Assembly (NCBI GenBank): GCA_035235625.1
Contig: CP141148.1
Location: 11,279,001 to 11,343,000 of the forward strand
Direction of reading: 5' to 3'
Source of the DNA: Saururus chinensis
Lineage: Eukaryota > Streptophyta > Magnoliopsida > Piperales > Saururaceae
DNA length: 64,000 nt
In this document: one piece after another, positions 48,101-61,639 of the stretch
How positions within the stretch are numbered: the first letter of the stretch is position 1
Layout of the letters: every line of letters starts with the position of its first letter
Notes under the pieces: model-generated
The model's database searches: none
Seen by the model: only the letters and a program-made list of their open reading frames with translations
Told to the model about the DNA's origin: nothing
Translations under genes and position numbers: made by a program

Positions 48101-49690
48101 AATATTCACTCGCCCTTTCTCTCTTAGTTAAAGAATCATGGTATTTTTCAGCCTTTATCATGAATTTTTAAAGTATCAAAGAGGTTGAGCTAAACATCAA
48201 CATAAAAACAAACAAAAACACTAATGCACCTAGTTCAAAATACATAAAGAAATCTATTTTTTTGTTTTTTTTTCTCACTATCAAAAGCAAATAAAATCAA
48301 ACATTGAAATGCATCCCATAACATAGAAAAATTAATTTAAGGACATTTTGAAAATTTTAATATTTTTCAAAAGAGACACCCTTTTATTTGCTTAGAATTT
48401 TAATTCTAAAGCAATCTAAAGGTTTCAAGGATGGTGCATCCTGAGGTCCTCTATCTTTTCATTTTTCATCCAAAGCATTTTGGTTTTCTTCTCATTGACT
48501 TGTAGAGCCTTCTTAGGTATGTAAGTGGGTGTTGTGTGCTTCTTGACCCATATTGACTTAAATTTTGATCCATTGATTTGAGGATTTATGGAGGGTCTTG
48601 GTCACTTAATTGACAAATTCTCTTTCATAGTCTTAGGCATTTTATTAAGTTAGAAGTCACAACATTTTCCTTAGTTTTATATTTGTTAATGACGTGTTTA
48701 ATGCGTTTTAGGTTGTACTTTATAGCTTAAAATTTTCTACTTAAGGAGTGTTTAAAACTTTCTATTTTATGAGCACTCATCCTTTTATTAGACTTTAGAT
48801 TAAGACTCCTTGAAAATTCTTTTGGTTTAGGTGTGTGAAAACTTTGTAGAACAACTTTCTTAGTGTGCATGAGTTCTTTGGCATTTACAAATTTATTGAC
48901 ATTTTTAGACTTTAAGAATACCGTCTCATTAAATCCTAATTCTCTTTTATTACTACTTTATTGTCCCATGTACAAAAATCTCATCTAAATTTTCTTGATC
49001 TAAGGAGAAGAGTTTTAGTTTTCTTGAAAAACTTTTAAGTCATTATCTAGATCTTCAATTTTTTGAAGTTCTATTTTCTCATAGATTTCATTCTCTAAGA
49101 ATCTTATATTCTCAGCAATATTTGTTTTCTCATATATGAATGTGTTAATATTCTCTATTGTTGAACATCTTTTTCTAATGCTTCTTTACTTTAGCCAATT
49201 GAAAATTTAATCTAGAAAGTGAATCAATTGTCTCTTCATTTGATTTGACAATTTTCTCAAGTTTCTTAACTTTCCCCCCTTCCAATGGCTTTTCAAATAA
49301 GTGTTTGCTCATTTAATTCATCAACTTATGTAGTGTAAGTAACAAACATAATGAAACAATTAATCACAAAACAATCAATCAAAGGAGAATCAATTTAGGA
49401 GAGAGCAAAGAAGAGTGTGATAATAAAATTATGAAAAAGTTTGTATGAGCCTAGGCTGACACACATTTGTGTGAGCCCGAGTATCATGGGGATCGACAGC
49501 ACAAGCAGGTAAAAACCAAACTATCCCTGAGCTGTGTGTGTCATTGGATCAAAATTCAATAGTGCATGATGCTTGAGCTCAAGTTGTCAAGCATTAAGAT
49601 AGGGCTCGTATAAATGGGTCTCATATATAAAATTAACTGAATCCCCTAGTGGGCTACATGCTATATTCTTGTGCAAGAGAAGAATGTAAT
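45170..49690 (-). mobile_element. Highly decayed LTR element, copia-like
   Basis: Two related GC-richer blocks starting gtttgtatgagcc (45178-45450 and 49440-49680) could be parts of LTRs. A minus-strand purine tract gccaaggggggagattt (46044-46060) resembles a polypurine tract beside the 3' LTR. Between them is about 3.4 kb of very AT-rich DNA with only scattered short frames (longest 100 codons at 47626-47928, Lys-rich). The element is broken throughout and looks old. The call depends mainly on the purine tract and the paired blocks. Confidence 0.35.
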
Positions 49691-50259
49691 GAAAAAAATT
49701 CAATGGAATACTAAAGACAAAAAAATGATACACTTCACACAAAAAATTAAGATCCATCTTTTGTTGATAGAAACCAAAGCCTCAAAACTAAATAGACACA
49801 AAGAGAACAGAATGCGGGTATAAATTTGAGGGAAAAGGTAGATCTGGGGATCCCTTCAAATGGCGTTCAATGAGATTGATTGGAAATCCACCATATACCA
49901 AGGTGGGCAAAGAATAAAAAATAAAGGAGGAAACATACACGAAGGATGGAATAAAATGTACTTAGAGGGAAGATGAAATAAAAAGTGTATAAAGCAGCCA
50001 CCTCTTGCACCTCAACAAATTATCTGTAAAACATCTCGTGCTTGTGGAGGGAAGAGACACCCATGCTCGGGGGGGCTGAGATCATGAGAGTAGAAAGTTA
50101 CTAATAATGATTATAAAGATGGGATTGGTTGCTCACTCCAATGAGACAGTTACCCCTTAACTATCTCATTCTATTAACTCGGTTGATAGGCTTGTATGTA
50201 TTTTTAAATTATTTTGACAAGGTGATAATTCTATAAAATCATCTTTCAATCCTACTATA

Positions 50260-51531
50260 CTCATGTATAATTGAAATAGTGGCGAAGCTAGATTTTCTCT
50301 ACATTACATATATTAGATAGCATAATTCATAATTTACTTCAACAGAAAAACATTCAATAGAACAAATATATGGGGCAGTCTTAAAACATACATGGAACTA
50401 CTCAAATACTTAACTAGAACTATATATTCCTTTCATAAGATAGCTTATGTAAGCATTTATGTCGAAGATAAAAAACCCCTACCTAATTCTTTGCGAGAAT
50501 TTGAAGCCAACAAGCCAAACTCTCTGCACTTGACATCAATTTTTTGGGCTTTGGAGTTTTTAACCAAGAAACAACTACGACTCTAATACGCTCAATCTAG
50601 GTAAGAATGCCTCTTAAATGACTAGAATCGGACTTAAAATGACTCATAATGAAAGAAACGACGTTTGAGGAGTGTGGGAGAAAAGAAATTGGAAAAATTT
50701 GGTCCAAGCTCACTTCAAATAGAGGATTGATGGTATTCACGCATGCGCCACACGTCATGCTTAGTGTGAGTGACGGGGTCCGAGCAAAGTGCGTGTAGTG
50801 CCGCATGGCATGTGTAAAGCACACAGTGTCAGCACACTAATGCCAACTGATGCAATAAATAATTTTCTATTTTTTTAAATTAAAATCTTTTAATGCACGT
50901 AACTTCTCTGACAAACTCCGATTCAAGCATTCTTGGTACTGTTGGGCTAGTATTAATGAGCCCTACAAAACTAGACCCAACATTGGTAGGTAGTGTTACC
51001 GTTGGGTCGGGTTTTGCTAAACCCGAGCCAGATACCACTTAAGAAAATTGTAACCCAAACCCAATTTGGCCTGAATAAATCCGACTCGAACCCTACCCGT
51101 TTGACCTATTTAGAATAAAAAATATTATAAAAATATTTTTTATTTTTCAAAAATAATATTAAAATATATAAAAAAATAAAATTTTATATTTATAATTTTT
51201 TTCGGTTCAGGTCGGGTTTGATCACCTAAAACCCGAACCCAACCGGAATAGTTATTCAGGTTAAATTTTAAAAACCAAACCCGTCCTGTTAGGGTTGGGT
51301 CGAGTTTTACCATATACCCGCCCCAAGTGGCATCCCTATTGGTAGGTTATCCAGCACTTTTCAAGTGGGTCTCGCCCATATGGTACTCTTCCCGAGGCCA
51401 TAACTTAAGATCCCGATATTTGATTTAGGCGTTCTTAGGGTCGTTATGCTTATATCTCAGAGCTTTAATTAACACAGTTAACTTTTACAACAAAATATTA
51501 TAAAAATTATTCAAAACTTGTAGGTGTTACA
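50260..51531. mobile_element. Diverged LTR remnant of the LARD family
   Basis: The right part (ctagacccaacattggtagg, then agtgggtctcgcccatatg, cttcccgaggccataac, ending tgttaca at 51531) follows the end region of the LARD LTR (60100-60348) and of the truncated LTR (37170-37330). Its left limit is unclear. It is interrupted by a hAT MITE at 50991-51338. Confidence 0.55.
50991..51338 (+). mobile_element. hAT-type MITE, copy 2 (348 bp)
   Basis: Flanked by perfect 8-bp repeats ttggtagg (50983-50990 and 51339-51346). The right end ggcatcccta matches copy 1; the left end tagtgttaccgttggg is more diverged. The interior aligns with 38559-38896 (gggtttgatcacctaaaacc against gggttagatcacctaaaacc). It is inserted inside the LTR remnant at 50260-51531, so it is younger than that remnant. 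Confidence 0.9.
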
Positions 51532-53164
51532 CTCATTATGACCCTTAATATTTTAATCAAGGGCTATTTTTTTATGGGAGTACAAGAAACCAATATGTAC
51601 TTAAGTACATATTTTCTATCCTCGATATCTATTCATTATATAAAGTAAATATAGTGGCCATATAATTTTTATTTTTGGACTATATTGAAAGAACATATGA
51701 GGCATATATGTTGTAATTGGATAATTTTGATGAACAAAACAAATTTAAAACTTTATGTATATTTGTAGTCTTAGGAATCTAACTAGATTTAGTTGTGGTC
51801 AAGTCCGATTTAGAATTAATTGACTTGAAAAATAGGAGCAGATGTCTTCTTATTTATCAAGGTTGAAGACTAAGCAGAGTGTTGAAGGTAAGAGATTAAC
51901 TTGCATTCGCACACATACACATTCACTCAAATTAACTTAGAATGAGTGAATTAAGTAAATCTAGAAGTTTTGAACTGAATTAGGTTAACTTGGTAAACTT
52001 TATTGCACATCGATTGATCACTGCAAATTGTATTAGGTCAATCGATCAATCGGCACAAACGTTAATAGTTTTAAAATAGTGAAGTAGAGTTTTGATGTGT
52101 GAAAGTTAATGTCAGAATAGCACTACTCAAGTGCAAACACATATCTATAAAAACGTGAGTTGGTTTGATAGGCTAAGAGGGCACTCACAGAGGGCCACAT
52201 TAGCCTAGACAGTTTTAACACCTCTTCCTAGTTGTTGAATGATTGGCCAGTCACATTCTATTGGCACACGTGCCCTTCTAGCCTATCCAAGTGCAAATGT
52301 ATGTGAGAATATCTCTTACTAACTAAAAACAAATTTGAGCAGGGTTGTGTCACCTCTCACCCTTTGCTCTCAATAGGCAAATACCTCATATACCTAAGGG
52401 CCTTGAGCCTCTTAAATATAAATTTACCTGATATTACAATTAGAAAGAGAAAAAGTAAATAAAATGTGAAATGTTACATGGGACCCGAGTGTGGATGTGG
52501 GCATATTCATTGTGGTGAGCATGTAGAAATCAATCATATGCATTGGTGTATGTTATAAAAAATATACTCTTTGTCTCACTTTAATCATATCATATTATAA
52601 TCTCTATTTTACCCCTATTTGACCCATTCTAATCCAAAAAAGTCAAAGATAATAAAATCTTTATCCATATTTTTTAGGTTATGTTAATTTTAACTTTATA
52701 ATATTCTATCTTGTACTCTCGAACTTGGATTCCCGCATTTTTGGCATCGTTTGAAAGGTCTTGACGAGCTCTATTTAACGAGATACTACATTACTAAGTT
52801 TTCTCACTTTTTTTAGGCCCCATGTATATAACACACTACTCAAATAATAATTTTTTATATTTTTATATATATTTAGATTTGTTTATTTTTAACTCCATTG
52901 GAAAACCCTTGAAGAGCTCTACCAAACGAGATCTATTGCCAAACTGATCCTGAATATGAATAACGTGCTCCACAACATAGTCCTTCAACACTTTTGTCTT
53001 TGTTGACCTATGTCATAATATTTAACCTATGAAATTTGGATTTACAATTACCTACTAAGACAATATATGGGTTAAAATAAAGTTGTTGCTGATACGGAAT
53101 AGATACTACTTTTTACATTATGTTGATTTTAAATTTGTAAGGTTATAACTTGTACCTTAGGTGA
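51532..53164. other. Gene-free spacer
   Basis: AT-rich DNA with no recognisable coding sequence. A Stowaway-like end may lie near 52560 (actctttgtctcacttta), but the opposite end was not found. A short inverted motif, cgattgatca with tgatcaatcg-like words, lies near 52010-52060. Confidence 0.4.
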
Positions 53165-53920
53165 TTGTAACAACCTAGCCTAACCCAAGGTCTAGAAATC
53201 ACGAATTAAATACTTTCTTCCTTAAACAAGGAAGCATCTCCTATGTGCAAGAGGTGTAATGTTCATCTACGCACTACGGAGCTTCAAAGTTTGTTGCACA
53301 TTGGTGAGAATAAAACTTATAATTATAACTAGTTTAGATCATGCCAATGTTGTTGTGTCATTGGCTGCCTACGTATGTATTAGATAATATCTTCAATGTT
53401 ATTCTAATATGATCAGATCTGAATGTAATTCCGCTTAATGGCTATTGCATACATCATGCAATACAAAATCATATGCCATAGTATTTATAATCAAATAAAA
53501 CATTTGTAGTCAGACAGAAATCTCATAAGTCATTTAAGTCAAATGGAAGCTAACAAATCAGTGGAATCACACATATCGCTATATCATAGAGTGAAGCAAA
53601 ATACATCAAAGCATATTGGATCATATCAAATTATATCAGATCTGATCCGATCATATCACATCAGATCGGAGCATATCAGATCACAACAGAGCTTATGAGA
53701 ACTTATTAGATCAAAGCATATAAGAACACATCAAATCATATTTGATCAAAACAGAACATTTTAGAGTAGATAGAATCAGAGTAAAATAGATCATAATTGT
53801 GTAGACTAATGTCTACATAAGCTCAATTAAAATAAAAAATATAAGGAAAATAACTAAAACTTAAATTAAATTAAACAACTTATTCTTATTTTTGAATTAC
53901 TGAGTTTCTCTGAATTACAT

Positions 53921-56900
53921 TGTAAGATCTCTGATTTTAAACCGGTTTTCGTTTCACTTTAATTATCAGTTATCGTGAGCTTAACACGTTTTCTTATTTA
54001 TTCGGTGGTTTCAAAGATAAATGATGTTTATGATGGTTTTAATCAAAATAAACTTCTCAATTAGTGGTTTTAAGTGATTTTGAATCAAATGTGATTTTTT
54101 GGGATTTTTTTGAATTTTTACTATTTTTTCAGAAAATTAGGGTTTGGCGGGACCCCCTGTAGGCCCCACCGTCGAAATTTGAGTTTTTAGACCAAATGAG
54201 CCCAGACATCAACACAAGACTTTATAAAAATTTTCATAATTTTTCAAGGTTTTATTAGTGCTCAAATAGATAAACTACCCATTTTTAACCTATTTTTCTA
54301 TTCATACCCCACAATTTACTCATGTACACCCTAAAACCTACTATAAAAGGCCAGACCTGAGCCATTTCCCATTTTGGGAATAGGCTGAGAAGGAGAGGAT
54401 AGGCTTAATCCCCAATTAGGCCCTGATTAGAAGGTGTTTAAGGTAAGTCCATTCTAATTAAACACCAAATCCTAGCTTTTCTCTTAATCTCTTCTAGATC
54501 TACCATTTGCCCTTTGTTTTGATTGGTTTTTAAACATCAAAACTACTAATTTGCATCTTTACTTCAAACCCTAACTCTAAAAATCCGATTTTTATATTCA
54601 ACAAACCCTAGATCTAAGTTTTTAATTAGGGTTTTCTATGTTAAATCGGTTTTTATGGAGTTTAATTCAAACTCTATGTCTGTTTTCAAGAAGGGTGACC
54701 ATCAAATCCAAGCCTAATCAAGGGATAAGGTAATGGACTTTCGAAATTTCAGTCTTCCTATGGTAAAACTCTTGATTTTGTGGTTTATTTTGAATGGTTT
54801 TACTTGATTTAAGACTTTAATGGCATGATTAGTAAATGGTAATCTTTAATCCCGATTTCATAGGTTTTTATCTTGTTGTGATGTGGATTAGCATTCTGGA
54901 AGGTATTGTGAAGTTTTAATGTCATTTAGGTTGTTAGATGGTGATTTTGAGTTTTATCAATGGAGTTTCGGTTTGAAAATGAGAAAGGAAGAAGAAGGTC
55001 GAATCTGCCTTGTTGGCATTCGAACGGCCATGCATGGTGTTTGAACGAAAACATTGTAGTTTTCGCATTTTTCCTATTTAGCCGATCAAATGGCCCTGCA
55101 GGGCGTTCGAACGGCTACATTGCAGGATTTGACAATTTTATGTATGTTGCTTATTTCGACATATCTATTTCAAAATATCATTTTTATGTTTATGTGGTGT
55201 ATTTTGATCTACAATAAGCTACTTGAAGAGCATTCTATTGATGTTAGAAGTTGTGGTATGTATATTTAAAGTTATGTGGAATGGCTTGTGGTTGGTTATA
55301 TGATGTTGGTATTGCCATCTTGAAGTTATGAATGGTCGATTCTCTATGGTTAAGCATATTTTCAGTAGAACTACAACATACTAATGGACTGATATGTCAT
55401 GATAAGATGTGGTTAATTGATGTGTGAATGTTAGTGAACGTCATGGCTTAAGGATGGAGTGAATGATCTTATATGTGTTTAGCTTGTGGTTGAGCTTTGA
55501 TTTGAGTTATGATTTCAATGATTCTTCTCCTATTATTTCGGTTGGAATTGATAATTAGATGTTAATTCACATGTGTAGTGTGGTAGTGAGTTAATTTCAA
55601 GCATGTTGATATGCAATGAGTGAAGTGCTACTAGGTACACACACACATGTGGGGTTTAATGATGATGTTGAAACTTGATATTATAATTATGAATGATGCA
55701 TTAGGGGCTGATGAGAGCACTTATCATGAATTAGGATTCATGTATGCCTTGGCCACGTATGTACCATATTGCATGCATCATGAAAAATAAATTTCCAATT
55801 GAGGTTTTATCGAGATTAGTCGAATTTGATCGATTGGATGCAATGTGGTGAAATTGCGTACCGAATTAATCAGTCATGGCTTAATCTAAACTTGATTGGT
55901 CGAAAAGGACATGTTTTGATTTGATGGTTTGTCCGAGCACACCGGCTTAACAGTTATCGTTGCTTGGGGCTTTAGTCTTGACAATCAGGGTTGCCCGGGA
56001 GTTTAGACTTGATGGGCAGGAGTTGGTCGAAGGCATTGGCCTTGAGGAGTAGGAGTTGCTCGAAGGTGTTGGCCTTGAGGAGCAGGAGTTACTCGAAGGC
56101 GTTGGTCTTGAGGAGCAGGAGTTGCTCGAAGGCATTGGCCTTAAGGAGCAGGAGTTGCTCGAAGGCGTTGGCCTTGAGGAGCAGGAGTTGCTCAAAGGCT
56201 TTGGCCTTGAGGAGTAGGAGTTGCTTGAGACTTCAGTCTTGACAAGCAGGAGTTGCTCGAAGGCGTTGGCCTTGAGGAGCATGTCTATTTGATAAGTGTT
56301 TGCTCGAAGGCTTTGACCTTGAAGAGCAGGTTTATTCTCTATGTGTATGGACTTGCATGTTGGACTAGTGTGTGTGTGTGTGATACTTATATATGCATGA
56401 TGAATGAGAATGATGTGATGTATGATTGGATATGTATATTAGAGATACATTTCATGCAAGTTGATGTAATGTGATGCATGATATGATATGTATGTTAGAG
56501 ATACATTTCATGCAGGTTGATATGATGTGAATAGCACATGTGGATTATACACTATGATGCAGGTTTAGGTGATGTGTATGTGTGATCAGAAAATGATACA
56601 TCTTGTCAATCTTTGATCTGAATGACTTTATTGCTATGCTATTGTATTTCCGATAATGATAGTTATATTAAAAACCATTGCTGAGTTGTTTAAACTCACC
56701 CCTCTTTATTGTGTTTTGCTTTGGGCCTACGTGGCCCGACACGCAGATGTATAGGATCTCCTCTTTGAGGAAAGATCGGAGACGACTTGGATGTGATCGT
56801 GGAGACTCTTATGTGACTTATTTTCCTTGGTTTATGCTTTATGTTTAGAACCTTTGTGTATGGTTCTCTGTTGGATTTATGTTACTTATACAATTGTGTT

Positions 56901-57176
56901 GTCTAAGACCTATTTTTGAGCCAGTGTGGTGTTTGGTTGACTAAGCATGTGGGTTTGAGACTAGTCGTTTATTTTGAATTAAGCGGCTCTCTTTCTTTTC
57001 TACTTATTTATTCTTGCTCAAAGTGGTGTGCATACTCTGAATTTTCTGTTAGGTCACCCGTATTTAGGGTTAAGTCTTCCACTAAACCATATTTCAGTTT
57101 CCCTTCGTCGCCCTCGTGCGCTTGACCGGCCCCTGGACCGGGTTCGGCTATGGTCGGGCATTGTCGGGGCGTGACA
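53921..57176 (+). mobile_element. Solo LTR, 3256 bp, nested at the third level
   Basis: Begins TGTAAGATCTC and ends CGGGGCGTGACA, flanked by the 5-bp repeat tacat (53916-53920 and 57177-57181). It contains a TATA box (tataaaagg at 54342-54350) in the plus orientation and a 33-bp tandem array at 56017-56340. Length and end sequences suit the long LTRs of Ty3/gypsy-type plant elements, but no internal part remains. It is the youngest of the three nested insertions, with an exact target duplication. Confidence 0.85.
56017..56340. repeat. 33-bp tandem repeat, about 9-10 units
   Basis: The unit is ggagttgctcgaaggcgttg followed by gccttgaggagca. Because the period is a multiple of three, both strands stay open (plus-strand repeats LRSRSCSKA, minus-strand repeats SSNSCSSRP), giving false genes at 55991-56242 and 55947-56282. 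It lies inside the solo LTR. Confidence 0.95.
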
Positions 57177-57343
57177 TACATCATATATAGAGAAAATCTA
57201 AACTGATCTTAATAGAACAAGGAGATAGTATTTAATCTAATTCTAACTAAATAAGGAGTATAGCTATTAGAAATTAGAATAGGAATCAAATCTAACTTAA
57301 AATAGGAATCTAATCTAATCTATTCTAATTTAGGGGCATAACA

Positions 57344-58862
57344 TTCCACCACTGGTTCCGCATTGATTTGTCCTCAAGGTGACTACTTTTCCAAGGCTTG
57401 AAACATTGGATAGATGTCATTAACTAGCATAGCCAGATCAGCATGAAATTCAGATACTTGTCCTTTTGGGGCATGAACAACGTACATATGAAGAGACTTG
57501 CATTGATGTCCAAGAGTATATTTCTCATTATAATTGTAGCATAATCCTTTTTTTTTACAGTCATCCATTTCAGCTTGTGTAAGCTTCTTGACTGGAATTG
57601 TGGGAGGTGAAGAGGAGGAAACAAGGGATGTGACAGTGGAGGTGGAGGACGAATAGGAGGAGGAAGTATGCCCATGTTGTGCTACATTTTCCTCACATAC
57701 GTGAGCCGTATGCATAATTGCTATCAAGGAGGTTTGAAGAAAAAATTGCAATTCAGTTTTAATTGCATATTTAAGACCTTCTTTGAAGACACCAATGTGC
57801 TTTGGCCATCCTTGGACGCAATTCACCAAGCGTTCAAACTCATCCTGATAATCCTGGATAGAACCCTATTGTCAAATCTGAGGCAACAAAATGTTAAAAT
57901 TTTGGTAGGGCATTTGGCTAAAAAGGAGGAGAAGAGCATGCTCGAACTCAAGCCAAGTAACATCTAGTTGCTGAGCAAGCAACTAGTCGACCCAACGCAT
58001 AGCACGTCCTTCCATATGGAAAGAGGCTAATTCGCACTGTTTGTAAGCTGGAGTGCAATGAAAGTGGATGAAACATTTTGCCCGAGAAATCCATTAATCT
58101 GGTTCATCACCGTTAAAGGCTGGAAAGGTGATGCAAATCAGGCGAGCCTGAATGCAGGGTTCTGGTATGGAAGAGCAGCTCCATAAGGGTAGTCAATGCG
58201 ACCACGACAAGAACCGCGCGGGTGACCTATGCGGTCATGGTAGTGTGGCTCCTCAATAAAAGTATCGACATCATCATGTTGATCATCGAGCAGGGTGGAA
58301 CCCAAATGATAAGGGACTGGTGCAGCATAATAGGGACCACGATCGTGTGACACAGGGTGTAGTGGCAAATCCGAATAGGATTGATATGACAAAGGTGGGG
58401 CCATCTGAGGGTGTCAACCATGAAGCCCGTCGTGATGAACCGGTCTAGAACACGGACCTTCAGCTCGCATATATGATTCTGGAAGCACTTCCTCATGCAA
58501 CGGTGGATACAGAGCGGTGAAGAAAGAGCCTATTGGTATGAGGGGGAAAAGGTTGGCCGACAGCGGCACAATTGATGACCGATGAGAGAGCTGGTTGTGC
58601 TCATCGCTGGAGGGAGTAACAACAGTCTTCATGTCGATAAGCTCTGAAACTACTAATTGTACTTGATTTTTCAAGCGTTGTGTGTGGGCATGAAGGTGAG
58701 TGGGGGAGGAATCTAAGATGGGCACATCACGAAGGCCTGAATAATCTGCTGCCGCAAGGGGTGACTTAGCACCGGGGGGCGAACTTTTTTGGTGCAGCTG
58801 TCTCATGGTAGAAGGAGGAGGGTGGGTGGTAACAGGGAGTAGAAATGACCCTTAGCTACCAA
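57344..58862 (-). mobile_element. Gag region of the nested short element (fossil)
   Basis: Reads from about 58806 to 57383 on the minus strand. Near the end it carries KLTQAEMDDCKKKGLC and GHQCKSLHMY, the zinc-knuckle neighbourhood of Ty3/gypsy gag (compare the typical RxxGLCFxCxxKxxxGHxC). Upstream is a helical retrotransposon-gag-like part with EVLPESYMRAEG and QRLKNQVQLVVSEL. It is broken by several lesions and is not expected to make a working protein. Confidence 0.75.
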
Positions 58863-61019
58863 TGGTGTAGACCGATGTCTACATAAGCTCAATTAAAGAT
58901 AAAAACCATAAGGAAAATAACTGAAACATCAATTAAATTAAACCAACTTGATTCTGATTTCTAAAGTACTAATCTTCTCTCAAGTACACAATATTTAGAG
59001 AAAATCTAAACTAATCTTAATAGAACTAGGAGACAATCTTTAATCTAATTCTAACTAAATGAGGAGTATAGCTATTAGGAATTAGAATATGAATCGAATC
59101 TAACCTAAAATAGGAATCTAATCTATTCTAATTTAGGGGCACACCACATAACACATCATATTAGAGCATAACATATATATTATTTAGCATCTTAAGTTAA
59201 CAACTTAAGATGGACACACACTCATATAATTATATATTAAATTAGAAGGTCAAAAATACTTACTCCCTTGAACTTCCTTGGAATTAGAGGCATTCAAAGT
59301 TGCTCCTTCCTTCAAGGAGTCCTCCCCTCTAGGTTTGGAGATAGCGGACGGAGCCTCCACTTGCTCTAGAACTTTTCTCCCACTACGCCTAAAGGTGACA
59401 ATAGACACTTCCCTTTCTCAGGGCTAATTTATGCCCGAAGGCAACAAATTGAAACTTCCATCTCATCACGTCCATAGTTGACAAACATAACTTTCCTTTA
59501 CCCAAGAGATGCTTATCACTTTCCGTACCCATAGGTACCAGACAAAACCTCCCCTTACCTAGGATGTTTCTCACTTTTTGTGCTTGGAGGCGACGAACAT
59601 AGCTCCCCTTTCCTAGAGACATACATCTCTCTATGCTCCTGAAGGCGATAGATAAAACCTTCCTTACCTAGAGATGCTTCTTAATTTCTCTACCGATAGG
59701 CTGCTAACAAAGCCTTCTCATTCCCTGGTTCATTTCCCCCCTCCATTGTGCCTAAATCAAGAAATGGACCATTCCATTACATAGAGCACCCTCGATTACA
59801 TTAAGAATGTCTTTTGAATGGACCAAATCAGACTCAGAACGAGCCAGGATTAGAGAAAATGAAGTTCCTCCCCAAAAATTAATTAACACCCTTATATAGC
59901 CCAAATGGCGACGCTGCGCCGCCAAAATTGGGAACGCCTCCATTTGAAGCAGCTTGTGTGATGCTACCGCACGTTACACCCTCACATAACACACATGCAT
60001 TTGTCACTCGCGACACAAATTTTTTTATCAAACAATAATGTCTTTCTACCTCGGACTCAGTTTCATGCGTTCTTGGTAACTTTGAGCTTGTATCGACGTG
60101 CCTTAGGAAACTAAACCACTAAAGGTAGTTTATCCCACTCTATTCAAGTAGTTTTCGGCCATGTGGCATGCTTCTTGAGGTTGTAACTTACGCTCCTGAC
60201 CTCCATTTCACGCGTACTTCGATATGTTCCGCTCATTACTTCGAGCTCTACCTATATACGGAGATTTCATCCCTAGAAACCTCCCCAAAATTTATAGAAT
60301 TACCCCTAACCCCTTGAGTTAGATGTAGTTGAAAAATAGGTTGTTACATTCTTCCCCCCTTAAATGAATTGCGTTATTGCAATTCACCCCAAAACACTCT
60401 TCAAAACCAATCAAAATTAGAGCACAATTTGATAATTAATCTAATAAAATGGAACATAAACATAATCCAATAGGTTACAATTAGATAAAACAAAACAAAA
60501 TCTAATAAATTATAATTAGATTAAGCACTTGTAAAAAAATCTGATAGTTTAAAATCATATTACACATTCATAAGCAGGAGCTGATAATTTAAAACTGGAT
60601 AAATCTTTTTAACAAATTCTAATTATTAATTTAAAATTGATATTATAAACAAAATATGATAAGTTAATCCCAAATTGGATAAGTCATTATTCAGAAATTT
60701 TATACATCATTCAAAATTAGACATTATTGTTTCAAAATTCGATAAATCAATTATTCATCAAAATCCAATAAATCATTAATTCAGAGAGTCGTGATACCTA
60801 ACGGATTACTCCCACACTCATAGGATCATAGAAGCCAGAAGGATAAGAGTTTCCTATGATGCTCCACACCAATGCACGCCAGAACTAAAATCCCTTTAGA
60901 GAGCATCAATTTAAAACTTTAAAAACCCCTTACTCCCTCTTGAATAATCAATTTACAAATATAGATTCTTCTATTGGCAAATTGATCAAAAAAACATTCT
61001 ATATTAAACCAAACTTGAA

Positions 61020-61470
61020 ATTGAAATGTCTTAATACACTAGCAGAATCAACCTTGAAGCTATCAACTAACTTCTCATGTCCCATACCACGAATGTTTCA
61101 TGGTTTCTTCTTAGTAATTCGACAGGTGATTGAAACAAATTTACTAAATTTTAAATTAATTTTCAAACTAGAGAGGATTTGAAACTAAATTTTATATGAA
61201 ATCCACTAGCAGACTTAACCTTAGAATAATCAACTAGCACCTTGTGTCCCATACCACGGGTGTTTGGTAGTTTTTCTTCTGTAATTCTATTATTAAAAAA
61301 AAAAGATTCTCTCTACTTTAAAGCAAACTTTCAAAATATTGACTTTTCGAAATTGATTTTCATTTCAAAACACTGATAGAAGCATCTTTAGAGTGATCCA
61401 CTAACATATTGTGTTTCATACCACAACATTTGGTGGTTTCTCCTAGTAGTTTCACCATCTTTCAAAACAA
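61020..61470. repeat. Tandem repeat of about 175 bp in the LARD interior
   Basis: Three diverged units contain tagcagaatcaaccttga-, atcaactaactt- and cataccacgaatgttt-like words (about 61040-61115, 61205-61290 and 61370-61455). They are non-coding. Confidence 0.75.
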
Positions 61471-61639
61471 ATTTTTTCAATTAATTTGTCAAAGTTCAGA
61501 CCATTTGAAATCAAATATCAAAATATGACTAATTCAAAATCAAAGTCACTAAAATTAATTTCAGGAACCCATCTTTGTAACAAATTGAAAGTTTAGATTA
61601 ATTCATATTCAAAATGGGAATTCGTATTAAATTTGATGT

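Larger units (their letters stand above)
53797..59146 (-). mobile_element. Gag-only short LTR element nested in the LARD LTR
   Basis: Target duplication cataa at 53792-53796 and 59147-59151. The 3'-side LTR is 53797-53920 plus 57177-57343 (split by a solo LTR); the 5'-side LTR is 58863-59146, about 285-290 bp each. The internal region is only about 1.5 kb and encodes gag-like protein on the minus strand, with no pol. It is therefore a shortened, non-autonomous Ty3/gypsy-type element. It is broken in several places. A relative lies at 27244-28750. Confidence 0.85.

Noticed and set aside
45170-49690. Active host gene in the AT-rich interval
   Set aside because: Only Lys-rich low-complexity frames are present; the interval fits a decayed element better.
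55947-56282. Long Ser-rich and Arg/Ser-rich frames
   Set aside because: Product of a 33-bp tandem repeat inside a solo LTR.
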